From Sinonovacula constricta (Eukaryota > Mollusca > Bivalvia > Cardiida > Solecurtidae): a stretch of DNA of 64,000 nucleotides. The position numbers were made by a program, and so were the translations under genes. The stretch is taken from assembly GCA_007844125.1 (NCBI GenBank), contig CM017567.1, positions 6,799,083 through 6,863,082 on the forward strand. Direction: 5' to 3'. Below the pieces are notes generated by a model. That model saw nothing but the letters and a program-made list of their open reading frames with translations. It searched no databases and was not told where the DNA came from. Shown in pieces: positions 38,975 through 50,981 of this stretch (position 1 is its first letter; every line of letters begins with the position of its first letter).

Positions 38975-41900
38975 ACAGAGACAAAGATTGAGTCAACCTT
39001 ACCTAAAATACCTACATTTAAATGGGTACAACTTGAAAGCAGAGGTCATCAATTCAAGAGGGAAGAAGACAAGTGTATACTAAAGATTTATTGCATTTAT
39101 CACCTGTTTAAGTGATGGTGATAACATCCATTTGTGTTAATGTGAACATCATGTTTTAAAGAAACTTTGTGTAAGTGTTTAATATATATCTTTATTTCCA
39201 ACGCTGGAACAGTGAATTTTTAACTATTAAAGTATACTGCAATTTTAAACAACTTTTTGACTACAATTGAAACAAACAGTGATAGTTGAATGTAAACTAG
39301 AATTTTCTGTAATAATAACTTTGATGTATGCATTTGTGTAATGATGTTTTATTTTCTTATATTACTAGATCCAACGTTTACTCTGATTTGGCATATTAAT
39401 TAAAACTGTTGTAAACCACAAAGCTGTATTACATGTAGTGCCATTTGCGTAACCCATTTTAAAATTAATTGTAATCGCTCCATCGGAAGCGATAAAAACA
39501 GAGTTCTGCAATTTGAAGAAACATACTATTTGTGACAACGATGTTGCCAACGTAGCATTACTTCTTAAAGGGTGCGATGCGAAAGGAGTTGAGACGTATA
39601 TACTTTTATTAACGCTATAAAAACTAAAATCAATGGTCTCAGAAAGACAGTATAATGTTTATATTACATTAAGCATAGTAATACCATAGTGATAGATAAA
39701 TTATTACGCCAAAATCCATTTGGTTTCCTTGTCTGGCAAACAAACAGTGTACGTCTGTTCCTGCATATTAGTTTCTGTTCAATGTTTGTATTAATACAAA
39801 AAGACTTCAGGAGGTGCGAGGTTATATTAACTCAATGTACGTATGCAGAATATGAGTCTATACATATTTTGTAATGTACAATGCTAACGAAATTGTAGCA
39901 TTTAAGTAATCGAATAACAAATATAAATTGGTAATTTGGCGTTGATCCGAAATAAGTTGCAGAAACGTCCTAGTTTTGTTCCAATGAGCCTGCAGCCTAA
40001 TTAGATCAATACTATACCATGTACCATTGCTGTACCGTCCCTAATTGATATCAATATTGATCCTGGAACTTTAAACACCGGGTTAGTTAGATGATCTAAT
40101 TTTAAACAACAACAACTGAATTGGGAGTTAACTTTGTAAATAACATCTTCTATTGAATAACTAAAATAAATTTGGAATTTGTATTATTGGATAAGAAAAG
40201 TCATTATTTCCAATTATGATACATTTCGATCATGTTAGTTAATACAAACATGATTATGTAGAACAGAGTAGAACAACACACATTTGCACATTAATTAAAA
40301 GCACAAGGAACAACATTTCGCTCTTTTCGAAAACGGAAAACACATTTTCTAGTACAGTTAAGCGAAAATACATTGTAGATGTCCACTGAAAGTTGAACAA
40401 TTCGTATTCATGTTTTTATTTATGATGTTACACTTGGTGCACCAGTTCATATAATATTTAACAAAGAATGGGATACTCTTACTCATGAACAAAGATCTTT
40501 AATTTTAAAATAAAATTAACAGAAAATGTATTATCACTTGTTTAACACTTCTGTACATAAAACAAGTATGCATAATCATTTTCTTTAATGAAAAACAACA
40601 ACTTAAAATTATCCCCTACTGACATTTTCATTAGCACATTATATGAAACATATTTTAATTAAACAAAAAGGGCAAAACACGTGACAAAAACAACTTATAA
40701 TTTAGAATCCTGGAAGAATTTTTTTTCAAATGTCTGCTTCAGGACTGTCGGTATTTGAAAGTAAAATCTTATGTTAACATAGAAATACAATTACTTGTTT
40801 GTTTTGTTTGATAGCCGACTGAAATTATTAACTGCGAAGTAAGATAAAGCCAAATGGCAATAAACGGATGTCTTGATAAAGGTTCGACCAGGTTGCCGAA
40901 AGTGTGTTTCAGCCTAATATATTTAAAGATACTGGCCATAGATACAAGTAGTTAATAGACCAGAAAGTCATAAATACATGTTGTTGACTCTGTTCTGATT
41001 ATTAATCAATACAGATTTCAGGAAACTCACTTCTTTATTAATTAATATTTTATTCACTGTGTAAGACCACGTCACAGGAACTGGTCAACATCCAATATAT
41101 ATAGGCCGCTGCTTAGACAGCCCCTGAAAAAATAGTTCTGGGCTTGTACGTTATGTTTTAAACGAGTTCCAATCACATAAAAACAAACATTTTACTACCC
41201 GTACTCTAAGTTTCTAATAAATTATGTGAATTACTTTGTCTAATGGAAACACATTAACAAAATGAATAAGAAACGTTTATAAATAAAAGTATATACTTCG
41301 ACAAAAAAACGAGCATTGTAGGTAATAAAGCTGTTGGCGTATAAAACACTTGAAAAAAGATTCTGAAATCGCATGTTATTGACAACGTGCCAGCTATGAG
41401 ATCTAAAAAGTTAAGCGTTGAACACATAGTTGGTTTTTAAATGGTACTATACTGAGGAACAAAGATTAAAACTGTGTTTGCCATTGCTCAGGATGTCTGC
41501 TGCCATTCTGCATCAATAAAACTGCATCAATTATATTTTAAATCATTAATGGAAATATTTAATGTTTAATGTCAAAGAGTAATTTAAGATCAGCTTAGTG
41601 TCTTGGTTGAAAGGTATGTTAATTAAACCTTGTATAAAATAGGCGTACTCCATGCACCCGTAAGTGCTACACATTTTCTTTAAAAAATTACTTCTTGATA
41701 TGATGTTCGTATGTTATTTATAAAAATGTTACCCTTAATGGCAACTGGGTGCAAAGGTACATGTACTTGGTATTTTTTTTTCAAAAAAAGTGTCCACTTT
41801 TACGTCACGGGTAACTTGTTCCGTACTTATATGCATTCAAAATGCAACAGTGCATTTGTGTGTATATATATTAATATAGCCGTAAATAGGTGAACGTGAC

Positions 41901-42383
41901 TGGAGTATGAGAACCTTTGTAGACTAGAAAGGCGCCTACTCAACTACGCTCCAATGTTGGAGTTCGATCGTAAACAAGCAAATGTTTCACACACAGCACG
42001 TAACCGAGGATTTAATACTCCTATCATAAAAGAAGAAACTAGGTAAATAGATAAATATATAATATAGGGTACAAGTCATTAACCCCGATCAAAAGTAATG
42101 TTTGCAACTAATGCATCTGTTATAAAAATACAACAAGCAGATCATACAGGTGCTACACATTGGAAGGTAAACTTCAAGTCGAATTGCTATTGATTTCTTT
42201 GGGCTAATTGATTGAAACCTTCCAGGCTGATTTAATTCGTTGTTGTTGTTGACGTCGTTGTTGTCGTTGGAAGTACAGTACCAGATAAGTAAACTGACGG
42301 TGCAATTATAATATGATGCTAGCTTGTTTTATTGCAATCCGTGTGCCTTATTTTATGCACTGATTTATATGAATTATACATAT
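38975..42383. other. Gene-poor AT-rich stretch upstream of the transposon
   Basis: Short open frames without recognisable content. At 41935-41985 a fragment ending TTGGAGTTCGATCG resembles a tRNA T-arm/B box and may be a SINE fragment. Confidence 0.5.
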
Positions 42384-42387
42384 TTAA

Positions 42388-42410
42388 GGTATCCGAACCA
42401 TAATGTACCA
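42388..42410 (+). repeat. Left terminal inverted repeat
   Basis: Begins GGTATCCG directly inside TTAA, then AACCATAAT and ACCA. It pairs with 52647-52669 at 18 of 23 positions. The start codon of the transposase gene lies about 230 bp inward, leaving a compact 5' region for promoter and leader. Confidence 0.65.
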
Positions 42411-42636
42411 CGTGATCAACCTTTTCCGATGTTTGTCGAGGTCAATAAAATTGTGGCATATCGGAAGTTTCCGTCGGTAGATTAATAAATATTGTATCGT
42501 GATTAAAAAAAATATATTTCAATAAAACATAACTGTATTTGCGATTAAAAAGTATTTGTAATGATGATTACGATAAAATAAAATAAAATTGTAAAAAAAG
42601 TTGTTTTGACGGGCACTTGCACTAAGGTAAACAAAT

Positions 42637-43102
42637 ATGGCGGAAGATGTCGTCCGCGACAAACGAGGAAGGTTTTCGAAAAAGTCTTTACCTCCTGAGC
42701 CTGTTCAACGTCATGAGTATGTGGAAGAAGAACATAATTATGTTGGTGGTTGTCATGTTTGCATTGAGGGGTCAACTGGCTGTTCGACATGTTGTCCGGG
42801 ATTGGAGAAGTTCTTCTCTAGCAAAAAAATCAACACCACCTCATCTTGGGCATCGGGCAGACGATTAATAGAGTGGTCGGTTTTACTCGAAGGTCTGCGT
42901 TATTGCCAGTTTTGTATGCTTGGGCCACTCTGTCTTTCTATGACGACAGTGAAAGGAGAGATGAAGTGCGGACTTGGGGGTTTTATTTACGTTCAGTGTA
43001 CTTCATGCATGCAGCTGAACAGAGTAGCGTATGGTTCCACACATAAAACCCCCAGCAGTAAAGGGATGCCAAGCTTCAGTGTCAACACAAAGCTTGGAGC
43101 AG
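42637..43102 (+). CDS. Exon 1: N-terminal Cys-rich module and domain start
   Basis: Encodes residues 1-155 plus one base of codon 156. The first 35 residues are basic then acidic, followed by CHVC-CSTCC. The GRRLIEWSVLLEGLRYC segment and two further Cys pairs (C90/C93, C121/C124) match the start of invertebrate Mutator-like transposase domains as I recall them. The exon ends AG|GTAAAA. Confidence 0.88.
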
Positions 43103-46100
43103 GTAAAAATTAAATGCTTTTTGTATATATATATATATCAATAAGGATTGTAATAGGGGATGGGTCTTGAAAATGAAATAAAAATGTCATAAACATGAAA
43201 ATGTCATAAACATGAAATGTTTTGGTGTACATGGTGTACATGTACAAGAATCGAAAAGAAGCAGCATGCAAAACATTAGCACCGGCCTGCTTGTCCCTGG
43301 CTAGTTTAAATCATTTCAGGCAAAGGATTTTTGGATGAATTCTGTATGTAAAAAAAGGTCAAACCTAAAAATTCATGATTCTCATCTGGCAACCAATCAC
43401 ACAAAAAACTGACTGAAAAAGCCTACTTTACATGTTGTACATACATTTGTTAGAACTTAGAACATGTACATACCAACCTTATAAATAATATGAGACAAGT
43501 TTAACATGTGCACTCCCTGTTTTGTATCTTTTAACATTTAACAATCTAAAATAAATTTTAATGTTTATAATAATCTGGTTTAGATTTTAGAATTAGGCCA
43601 AATAAAAAATAAGTGTGTTTCAATTTTCCCTACCTACCCTATTTTGTCATGCTGACCCTAGCCTTTTTCTTGACATTTTTGCTTAAGCACCGGTAAATTT
43701 GAAATCAACTCCCCATTAACTAAAGGGAAAAATAATTAAAAAAATAAATGCCTACCTACCAACCCTACACATACATGTATTTTTTTCAGGCATGAAACCT
43801 GAAACATACTTTTTTTTTGGTCTTAACATGACAGCATTATGAGCAATTTATCAGACTGCAGACATACATATATTGCATTTTTATCATCTTCAACCAAAAT
43901 AGGTACACAATGCACATCAATAGCCTGAATACATGTACATATGTGCATGTATAGTTTTGGTGCATGATATTTTTGTACATACATGTACTTGTCATTTGAT
44001 ATTGTTACTGATATAGGGTCACCACAATCTAAATCACACATGTAATATATATCCTATTCTGGGTCAGTGTTGCAAATCCAAATAAAAATTTTAAATAATA
44101 GTGCAAGTAGTTTTTTTCCTTTGTTGATGCAGTACATGTATGTCTTAGTCTTAAATTCTTTTCTTAATTTTGTCATGGTTTCCTCAGTCAAAGAAATTAG
44201 GAAGTGGAGTCTGGTGGACCGAATGCCTATTTTCATCAAATTTGCTAATTTTTTCCTATATGTTTAATATAAATTAATGCAAAATTTAACTGGACCCAAC
44301 CAATTTTAACTGGATATTTCCAGTAGGTCCGGCCTAATTTCAAAGACTGTTTCCTTTGTTTTTAAAGATAGTGATAATTAACATGATTAACATGATTAAA
44401 CTTTTAATGTTTCAAGATACATGTACATTGTACATATACACTGATACATTGTATATTTTATAATATCTGTTATATAGGATTATGAATTATATTATCTTTC
44501 AGCAATGATAGATGCCTTAGGAGGGCCACAAAGGGTTAATAATGTGTTGACAACATTGAACCTCCCACCCATTTCACACAAGAACTTGAAAGTAATGGAA
44601 AGAAGGGCAGGGGACATGATTGAAGGTGTTGCCAACCTCAGCATGGAGCAGAGAGGGAGAGAGGCTTTTGAAGCTGAAAAAAGGCAAGTTTTTTTTTTAT
44701 CTAGCCAGCAAAGAAAACCAATTTTCCAATGTGATTTTCAGAATCTTTTTTTGGCCTCACACTGTTTTGGTATCCCACCTAGGGCCATCTTTATTAAATT
44801 CACAATATCTTCATTTTTATTTAAATAATAAAATAGTTAAAGAAGTATGTGGAATTTTTGAACCATCATTTTAACTGTATAAAACTATTGATTTCTGATT
44901 TTAGAGATACAGTTCAACCAGCAGAAATACCAACAACAGAAATAGTTATGACAGACCATAAAGCCCCTGAGATGGAAACTGATGTTGATTTTGATGATAG
45001 GTAATGCCATACTAGTTCTTTTAATATTTATATACATGTATTTATTTAGTGTCAATAAAAAGGCCAATCTGGCCACATGTATGTAGTTTCAGCACTTTTT
45101 TTCTTAATTCTTATAGATATTGAACTGGTTTTTGTATCCAAGTCAAAAATGGAAAAATTTTCGTAACAAATTTTTCAGCTACTACTATACGTTAGGCTTT
45201 CAATATTTGGTATGGAGCTTCAGATAGAGGTCTCATATGGTGGGATGCATTTCTAGGTCTGTCACTTGCCTACTTTCTGTTTAAAATATTTGCCACTCGT
45301 CAGGGGGCCCAGGAATTATATTCTTGTTATTACTAAAATTATTATTCTTTAACATTGAAATATGGGCCGGCTGAGAACTATGTATTATTTTTCAATACTC
45401 TCAAAATGCTTGGTATTATTTTATTTTTCATATTATTTATTTTTTAGTTATCAACCTATATTAGATGGTGATGATGGTGATATTCATGGGGATCAAGACA
45501 ACACAAACATTCAGATAGAACCACGGTAATATTTGTGTCATTTTTTGCAAGATTTCACACATTTATTCATTTTATCAGTTACATTGTACTACTAGTAATG
45601 TCCTGGGAGCCTCTTGTTACTGAGTACTGTAATATTCACTGCTTCAATTGTCTTGCTGCTGTTGAGATGTAGATGTTCACTTATCAAAAATAAAAATAGT
45701 TAGAGCTATTCCAGAAAAAAATATCTCCTGGGGGCAGAACGCACTTGAATTTTAGGAGTACCACCAATAGATTTTGTTTTTAAATTAACCCCCCAACCTA
45801 TGAATTTCATATCTAAGCCTAATACAGAGGTGGCCAAATGTGTCTGACCGAACCAATTGTCAGACAAAATTTGATTCGGTCAGACAGAAAATTTGGAAAA
45901 TTTTAGCTGAACAAATAGAGAAAAATGCTCAAAAATACAATTCGGTCAGACAGATCTAATATCTATTTGTCCAAGTCTGCTAAAACATTTCAATAAATAA
46001 TTCCCCCCTACCAACAACTTTCAAAAGGCATTTAGACCCCCCACCGAGGCCTCTTTTCGGCTGCGTTCTGCCCCCGGGTGAGATTTTTTCTGGAATAGCC

Positions 46101-49100
46101 CTTAGTAAATTAATAGTATAGTAAAAACTTCATGTATAAATTAAAATTTTATATTCTATTTAAGGGAACAGTCAGATTTTGGAATGACAGTTTGTGCTGA
46201 TCATGGTTGGCAAAAGAGAGGTTTTGATAGTCTCACAGGTAAGGCTATACCAGTAATAACTTCTTGCTTCTGTTAAAGTTTGAACTGTGTGTGTTGACCT
46301 TGGTTAAGTGATCAAGATCTACCTGCCCTGACATTTTGATGAAGATCCAACTACCTATGTAGGAGTTTTTGCCCTTTTTCTGTTTTTTTTTCCTTCCAAA
46401 TTTTGTACTTTTTAAGCTGCTTAGATAGTAAGTAATTGAGCTCTACAAAAACTCTAATGGATCAACGTTTTAAACGTAAAAATACCGGGTTTTTGTCTTT
46501 AACAGCTGGCAAAAAATAGAAAATAATAAAAATAAAAAAAACACTTTCTATTGCTAAAATTTTCAGCTAAATAAACTTATACTATATTTAAACTATATTT
46601 TACTGCATTAATAAAGTTAATTAATGATGTCAGCTTACCCTTAAGTTCCTCCTCACCCCCTCACATTATGTTCTGGAACAACCCTTACTAATATTAGTGT
46701 GAAACAGAAAACATTCTAATTAATTATTGCATTCAGGTTGTCCTTTCCTTCTCTTAACTTATGACCATAATTGTTTCTACAGGCCATACTTTTTTAATGA
46801 GTAAACGTGAGTATGGAAACAAAATTGTTAAAGTTGTTGTTAAACATAGAACCTGTGCTACATGTAAATGGTGGAAACGAAATAGACCTGGAAGAAAGCC
46901 GAAACCTCACAGATGTGTGTGGAATCACAGGGGGTCTGCTAGACTGATGGAGAGTAGGGCAGGAATGGAAGCTATTCGAGAAATGATGGAGCAGGGAACA
47001 CCAGTGAAGACCATTGAAGGTGATGGAGATAATACTTTGGTATCAAGACTTCAATCAGAACTTGGATTGACTGTAAGAAAGAAGTTGGATCGAAACCATT
47101 CAATCAAAAACATAGTTTCACGAATTTATGATCTAAGGAAGAGCAAATCTGCAAACATTAGTGGGCAAGTCATAAGACATCTAACAAAATCACTGAAGTA
47201 CGTATTTGCCAAGAATCAAGGAGACACAGAGGGTCTAAAAGAGAATTTAATAGCATTAGTTCCCCATCAGTTTGGTGACCATAGCATGTGCCAACCAAGG
47301 TTTTGTGGCTATAAAAGAAAACCTGGAGAAAAATACCTTCACAGAAGTTTGCCGTATAAAGCTCCTCTTAAAGATAAGGATCTTAGAACAAAGCTTGAAG
47401 GGATCTTTCAGATAGTTATTGCCAAAGCAGCGGTATACTCGGATCTAGGATCCAGTCAAGCCTGTGAACATGCCAACCGAGCTGCTTCCTTGCGTGCTCC
47501 TAAGCACCTGCATTATGGAGAAAGTGAAAGTCTAGACTATAGAGTAAAAGCTACAGCAGCATGCATAAATGAAGGAAGAAATTACTTGTCTGAGGTTAAA
47601 AAGCTGGATTGATTTATTGTTTGGTTGATAAAAATATCAGGGTTGCCACACATCTGTGAAACCAAGATAAAGTCATTCAATCTTTGGGTTTTTTTTGGTA
47701 CAAAAAATCTCTAAAAATCCTTCATTTTTAATAACTAAAAAAATCCATGAACTATATCTTTTGAAGCAAACACTGTTAAGCCATGCTTTTAGACTTTATC
47801 TGCTGAAAATGGTGGCAACCCTGAACTTCTTGTTATAAATTGACATTTTGTTTCTTCATTACATGTATTACTTTTGAAAAAGTGTTATTATACTTAAAAA
47901 GTAAGGAAATATGGTGTTAGAGTGGCTCACAGATTCCTTGTTCCATTAGTGAATGAAACATCAAAATTTATTTGTCAATGGCAATAGTTCAATTTTTTGC
48001 CCCATCTACAAAAGTAGGATGGCATATAGTGTTTTTAAATCTGTTCCTCCATCCGTCCCAAATGTTGCAAGATGGGGCAATATGTCTTTTTGATTTATAA
48101 ATATAACTTACACATTTTCATAATTTATTGACTTGTAGACGTTTTGAGTTGTTCTTAAACCTAACATTTTCTTCTTTTTTTAGACTTTCAAGAAACATGG
48201 GCTATCTCCGGGAAACCACACAGTCACTTATAACTTGAAGAAAGACCTGGAACGAGAAAAAAGACAACAAGTTGCCAGCTTACCAGAAACCAAACTTCGT
48301 CGGCTCAAATTGAAAGAGGAAAGGGCAACATCAAAAGGGTCCTTCGAGGCTTCCGAGGGAGCAACTTATGAAACAGGTTAGCAGTTTTATTTAGAAAAAA
48401 AATATCTCGCTGAAACTGGTTGTGTGTTTATGTTTACCAGATTTGAGACAAATATATATACACTATAAATCTATATAAAGGGATTATTTACGCCATAATG
48501 AATAATCGTAAAAGAAAATTCAATGAAAGTTTGTCATCACACAACACAACATTGTCATATAATAAACAGGATTTGCACCTTTTGTAATCGGCAAAAAATG
48601 TAAATACTATCACTACATACCTCTTTAATTTTACCTACTTATATATACATATATTCAATTAAATGTATCAATATGAGGATTTATTTTGAAAAATGTCTAA
48701 TTAATTTTATATAACTTTTAGAAATCAGTATGGGAGATCGAGCTGATGATATTGACATGATACCTGAGGCCATACCAAAGCCATTATTCTCTAAAGTGGA
48801 GGTTACAGACAGATCATCATTTATCCTAGTAGATTTAGAAACAACAGATCTGAGTATGTTTTACTGAATACACTTAATGTGAACCTAATAGTTGCTCAAA
48901 TACATGTAGTGGTAATAAAAATACCATATCACGATTTTGTATCATGTAAGTGTTTTTGTTTTTTTTCACAGAACTATCATATTTTCAAAATATCAGTGGC
49001 AAACATAGGGAAGGACAATTTTGACATGCAAAATGTTACCCATATAGTATAGACTATGTAGTATAATGGAAGCAGAGAAGAACCAAATAGGCATTGAACT

Positions 49101-50246
49101 TTAAAATAAAAATAAAAGAAAAAAAACAGCACCCAGTTTTCAAAGAACACAATTCTATGAAGAAACTCTAATCATAATTAATCCATGTAAACTAGTCTGA
49201 AGCAGAGGGTCTACTGATGTATCAAAAGAAAAAAAAACAATGAGCTCTTATAAAGAGTAAACACTTACTGCTTTGCTGGTACATTATGGTCATGTCAAAA
49301 AATATGTTAGGGTAGGCTGGAGTTGGTAAAAGAAGACAAAATCTTCTAAAACAAACTCACATCAATTTTGACCTATAAAGGCTCCTGATTGTATTTTTTC
49401 TCTCTTTCAGTTCGCACAAATGTTATACCACACATTACCCAGCTCGCTGCAATGGACCATGCAACAGGAAACCAGTTTTCAAGATATATCATTCCCAAGA
49501 TGCCAATATCAGCAGGTGCAGAAGATATTACTGGAATAGTTTATGATGGAGCCAAACTCTCTGTAAAGGGCAAAACTGTTCAAGCAGTTTCTATTTCACA
49601 AGCTTTTTCAGACTTTTTTGCTTGGATGAACCACTATCATTTTGAAAATCCTGTCCTTGTAGCCCACAATGGGAAAAACTTTGACTTTCGTGTTCTCTCA
49701 AAGGCGGCTGAAAACTGTAACATGATTGAGCAATACCTACAAAATTGTATGGCCTGTGTTGACTCTATAGCTGTTATGAAAGCTAAAATCCCGAAATTAC
49801 CACGATATTCAGAGGCTTTTTTGGTCAACCATTTATGTAAAATCGACTATAATGCTCATAATGCTGTAGACGATGTAGTAATGCTCCATGAAATTCTTGT
49901 CAAAGCAAATGTAAATTCAGATGACTTACTGAAGAATTCTTATCCACCAAATGCACATATTCTTCAAGAAAAATTTAACCAGGCAAAAACATCCAATTTG
50001 CCTAGCCTTCACGGTCTTATTGCACAAGGTGTATTGAAAATGAACACTGCTGAGAATATTGCTGGCTCTGGCTTGAACATGAGGCACCTAAAACTCGTTT
50101 GGCAACGTGGTGGTGAAGATGGACTCCAAGATATTCTAATGGCTAAGAATTCTATTGGGAAACCAAGAGTCTCCAGTGACAAGAAACTAACAGCTGCTAT
50201 AGCACAGAGGCTTTCAGAGATGTTCATTGAAGATCAAACACTATAA
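42637..50246 (+). CDS. Transposase (Mutator-like domain) fused to DEDDh exonuclease
   Basis: Nine exons: 42637-43102, 44503-44683, 44905-45000, 45448-45525, 46165-46238, 46783-47594, 48184-48376, 48722-48853, 49411-50246. They join in frame to 955 residues plus stop, with phases agreeing at every junction. Start ATG has A at -3 and G at +4. Residues 1-60 contain a C-rich cluster (C39, C42, C49, C52, C53). Residues 74-270 resemble the N-terminal half of Mutator-like transposase domains (GRRLIEW, VNTKLG, LNLPPISHK). The RNase H-fold core has D286 in DHGWQKRG, D379/D381 in EGDGDN and E527 in CEHAN as likely DDE residues, with a C323/C326/H341/C343 zinc-binding insertion. Residues 666-837 are a DnaQ-like exonuclease: D671, E673, D769, H827, D832. 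Expected roles: end cleavage and integration, plus 3'-5' trimming. Family assignment is from recalled motifs; superfamily (Mutator or Kolobok) is open. Confidence 0.88.
44503..44683 (+). CDS. Exon 2: conserved LNLPPISHK segment
   Basis: Acceptor TTTCAG at 44497-44502. Encodes residues 156-215, including TTLNLPPISHKNLKVMERR, a conserved helical part of the domain's N-terminal half. Its donor is the non-canonical AG|GCAAGT at 44684; using the downstream GT at 44688 would lead to an early stop in exon 3. Confidence 0.85.
44905..45000 (+). CDS. Exon 3: acidic linker
   Basis: Acceptor TTTTAG at 44899-44904, donor AG|GTAATG at 45001. Encodes about 32 residues rich in Thr, Glu and Asp (residues 216-247), with no recognised motif. 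The frame is open only if exon 2 ends at the GC donor. Confidence 0.8.
45448..45525 (+). CDS. Exon 4: acidic linker continued
   Basis: Acceptor TTTTTAG ends at 45447, donor CG|GTAATA at 45526. Encodes about 26 residues (GDDGDIHGDQDN core) preceding the catalytic core. Phase 2 on both sides matches the neighbouring exons. Confidence 0.8.
45703..46101. mobile_element. Harbinger-like MITE in intron 4 (399 bp)
   Basis: The ends GAGCTATTCCAGAAAAAA and (right end, reversed) GGGCTATTCCAGAAAAAA form an inverted repeat of about 38 bp that continues through GGGGGCAGAACGC. Both ends are flanked by TTA (45700-45702 and 46102-46104), as expected for PIF/Harbinger three-base target duplications. The interior contains repeated TTCGGTCAGACA motifs and no coding frame. 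It lies wholly inside intron 4 (45526-46164). A single related end (GGTTGTTCCAGAAC, reversed) occurs near 46670 in intron 5. Confidence 0.75.
46165..46238 (+). CDS. Exon 5: first catalytic Asp, DHGWQKRG motif
   Basis: Acceptor TTTAAG at 46159-46164, donor CAG|GTAAGG at 46239. Encodes residues 274-298 with the signature D286-H-G-W-Q-K-R-G followed by FDSLTG. The D..WQKRG motif at the first beta strand is the best single diagnostic of this transposase domain. Confidence 0.88.
46783..47594 (+). CDS. Exon 6: transposase catalytic core
   Basis: Acceptor TTCTACAG ends at 46782, donor GAG|GTTAAA at 47595. Encodes residues 299-569: CATCKWW and KPKPHRC (zinc-binding insertion), WNHRGSARLME, EGDGDN (second Asp), VPHQFGDHSMC, the SSQACEHANRAA segment with the probable catalytic Glu E527, and the LHYGESESLDYRV motif. 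A frame continuing past the donor stops within 18 codons; splicing to exon 7 restores the family-like sequence. Confidence 0.9.
48184..48376 (+). CDS. Exon 7: basic C-terminal end of transposase domain
   Basis: Acceptor CTTTTTTTAG ends at 48183, donor CAG|GTTAGC at 48377. Encodes residues 570-633, starting TFKKHGLSPGNHTVTY and continuing through a Lys/Arg-rich helix to EGATYETG. The LSPG and EG.TY motifs recur at this place in related transposases as I recall them. Confidence 0.85.
48722..48853 (+). CDS. Exon 8: exonuclease motif I (DLE)
   Basis: Acceptor ACTTTTAG ends at 48721, donor TGA|GTATGT at 48854. Encodes residues 634-677: an acidic linker and then FILVDLETTDL, the ExoI motif of DEDD exonucleases with metal-binding D671 and E673. 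Confidence 0.88.
49411..50246 (+). CDS. Exon 9: rest of DEDDh exonuclease and C-tail
   Basis: Acceptor TCTCTCTTTCAG ends at 49410. Encodes residues 678-955. ExoII HNGKNFDFRVL supplies D769; ExoIII AHNAVDDVVML supplies H827 and D832 (the HxAxxD form, so DEDDh). A helical C-terminal region follows (SLHGLIAQGVLKMNTAENIAG, GLNMRHLKLVW), which I recall accompanying related exonuclease proteins. Stop TAA at 50244-50246. Confidence 0.9.
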
Positions 50247-50821
50247 ATATTTGCTATTACTACCTTTATGGATCTTTGAACTGATTTTTAGCATTGAAGT
50301 TGCATTTGTAGATTAATCATATTTTAATTCCCTGTCATGCAATGTAGCAAGCTTTATACATGTATCTTCTAATATAAAGGGGTTGTGTTTGCTCTTTTGA
50401 TACTCTATTAGATTGTCAAATGTTATAAAAATTATTTAGAGATAGATGTTTTGTGGTTTTTAGTTATTATAATTTAAAGCTTTAATTTTTAAATGTTTTT
50501 GAAGCAAAATCTCATATTTATACACAAGATATTGTGAAATAATATCAATTAGCAAATGGAACTTTATATACCGGTCTAAAGTCTATAATTGTACAAACTG
50601 TATTTTATTGTGGTAAGACTAAGATTTCATGTATGAAATACTCTATATTTTATGTCATGTTAGTACTGGTACATAATGTATGTTCATTATTGGTGTCAGA
50701 ATGACTTGTAAAGAAATGCAGTTTTACGTTGTGTAATTACAAATAAGATCATTGATTACATTGCTTTATTTCTACATTCAATTTATTCTTATTGCTACTG
50801 ATCAAAGCTGCATTGTAAGTA

Positions 50822-50827
50822 AATAAA
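50822..50827 (+). terminator. Polyadenylation signal AATAAA
   Basis: AATAAA lies 576 bp after the stop codon, followed by a T/GT-rich stretch (TTCTGTTGTAATG). It is a plausible 3' end for the transposase-exonuclease mRNA. Other A/T-rich variants exist upstream, so the true site is uncertain. Confidence 0.5.
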
Positions 50828-50981
50828 ATTCTGTTGTAATGACATATTCGATAAGTGAAAATATTTTAATCAGATCTGTTCTTCAGCTTATATCATATTT
50901 CTGGTGTCAGTTTGAGTCAAGTTTATAAATATATTCAACATTTACTTTTTTCAATTTTACAAATTTGGTACTAAAATGTTA

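Noticed and set aside
46761..47612. A stand-alone 283-residue intronless gene
   Set aside because: Splice sites at 46783 and 47594 join it in frame to exons 5 and 7, restoring the conserved D..WQKRG and LSPG segments on either side.
49389..50246. A stand-alone exonuclease gene starting at 49389
   Set aside because: That reading lacks the DLE motif I; the motif lies in exon 8 (48722-48853) and joins in frame at the acceptor before 49411.
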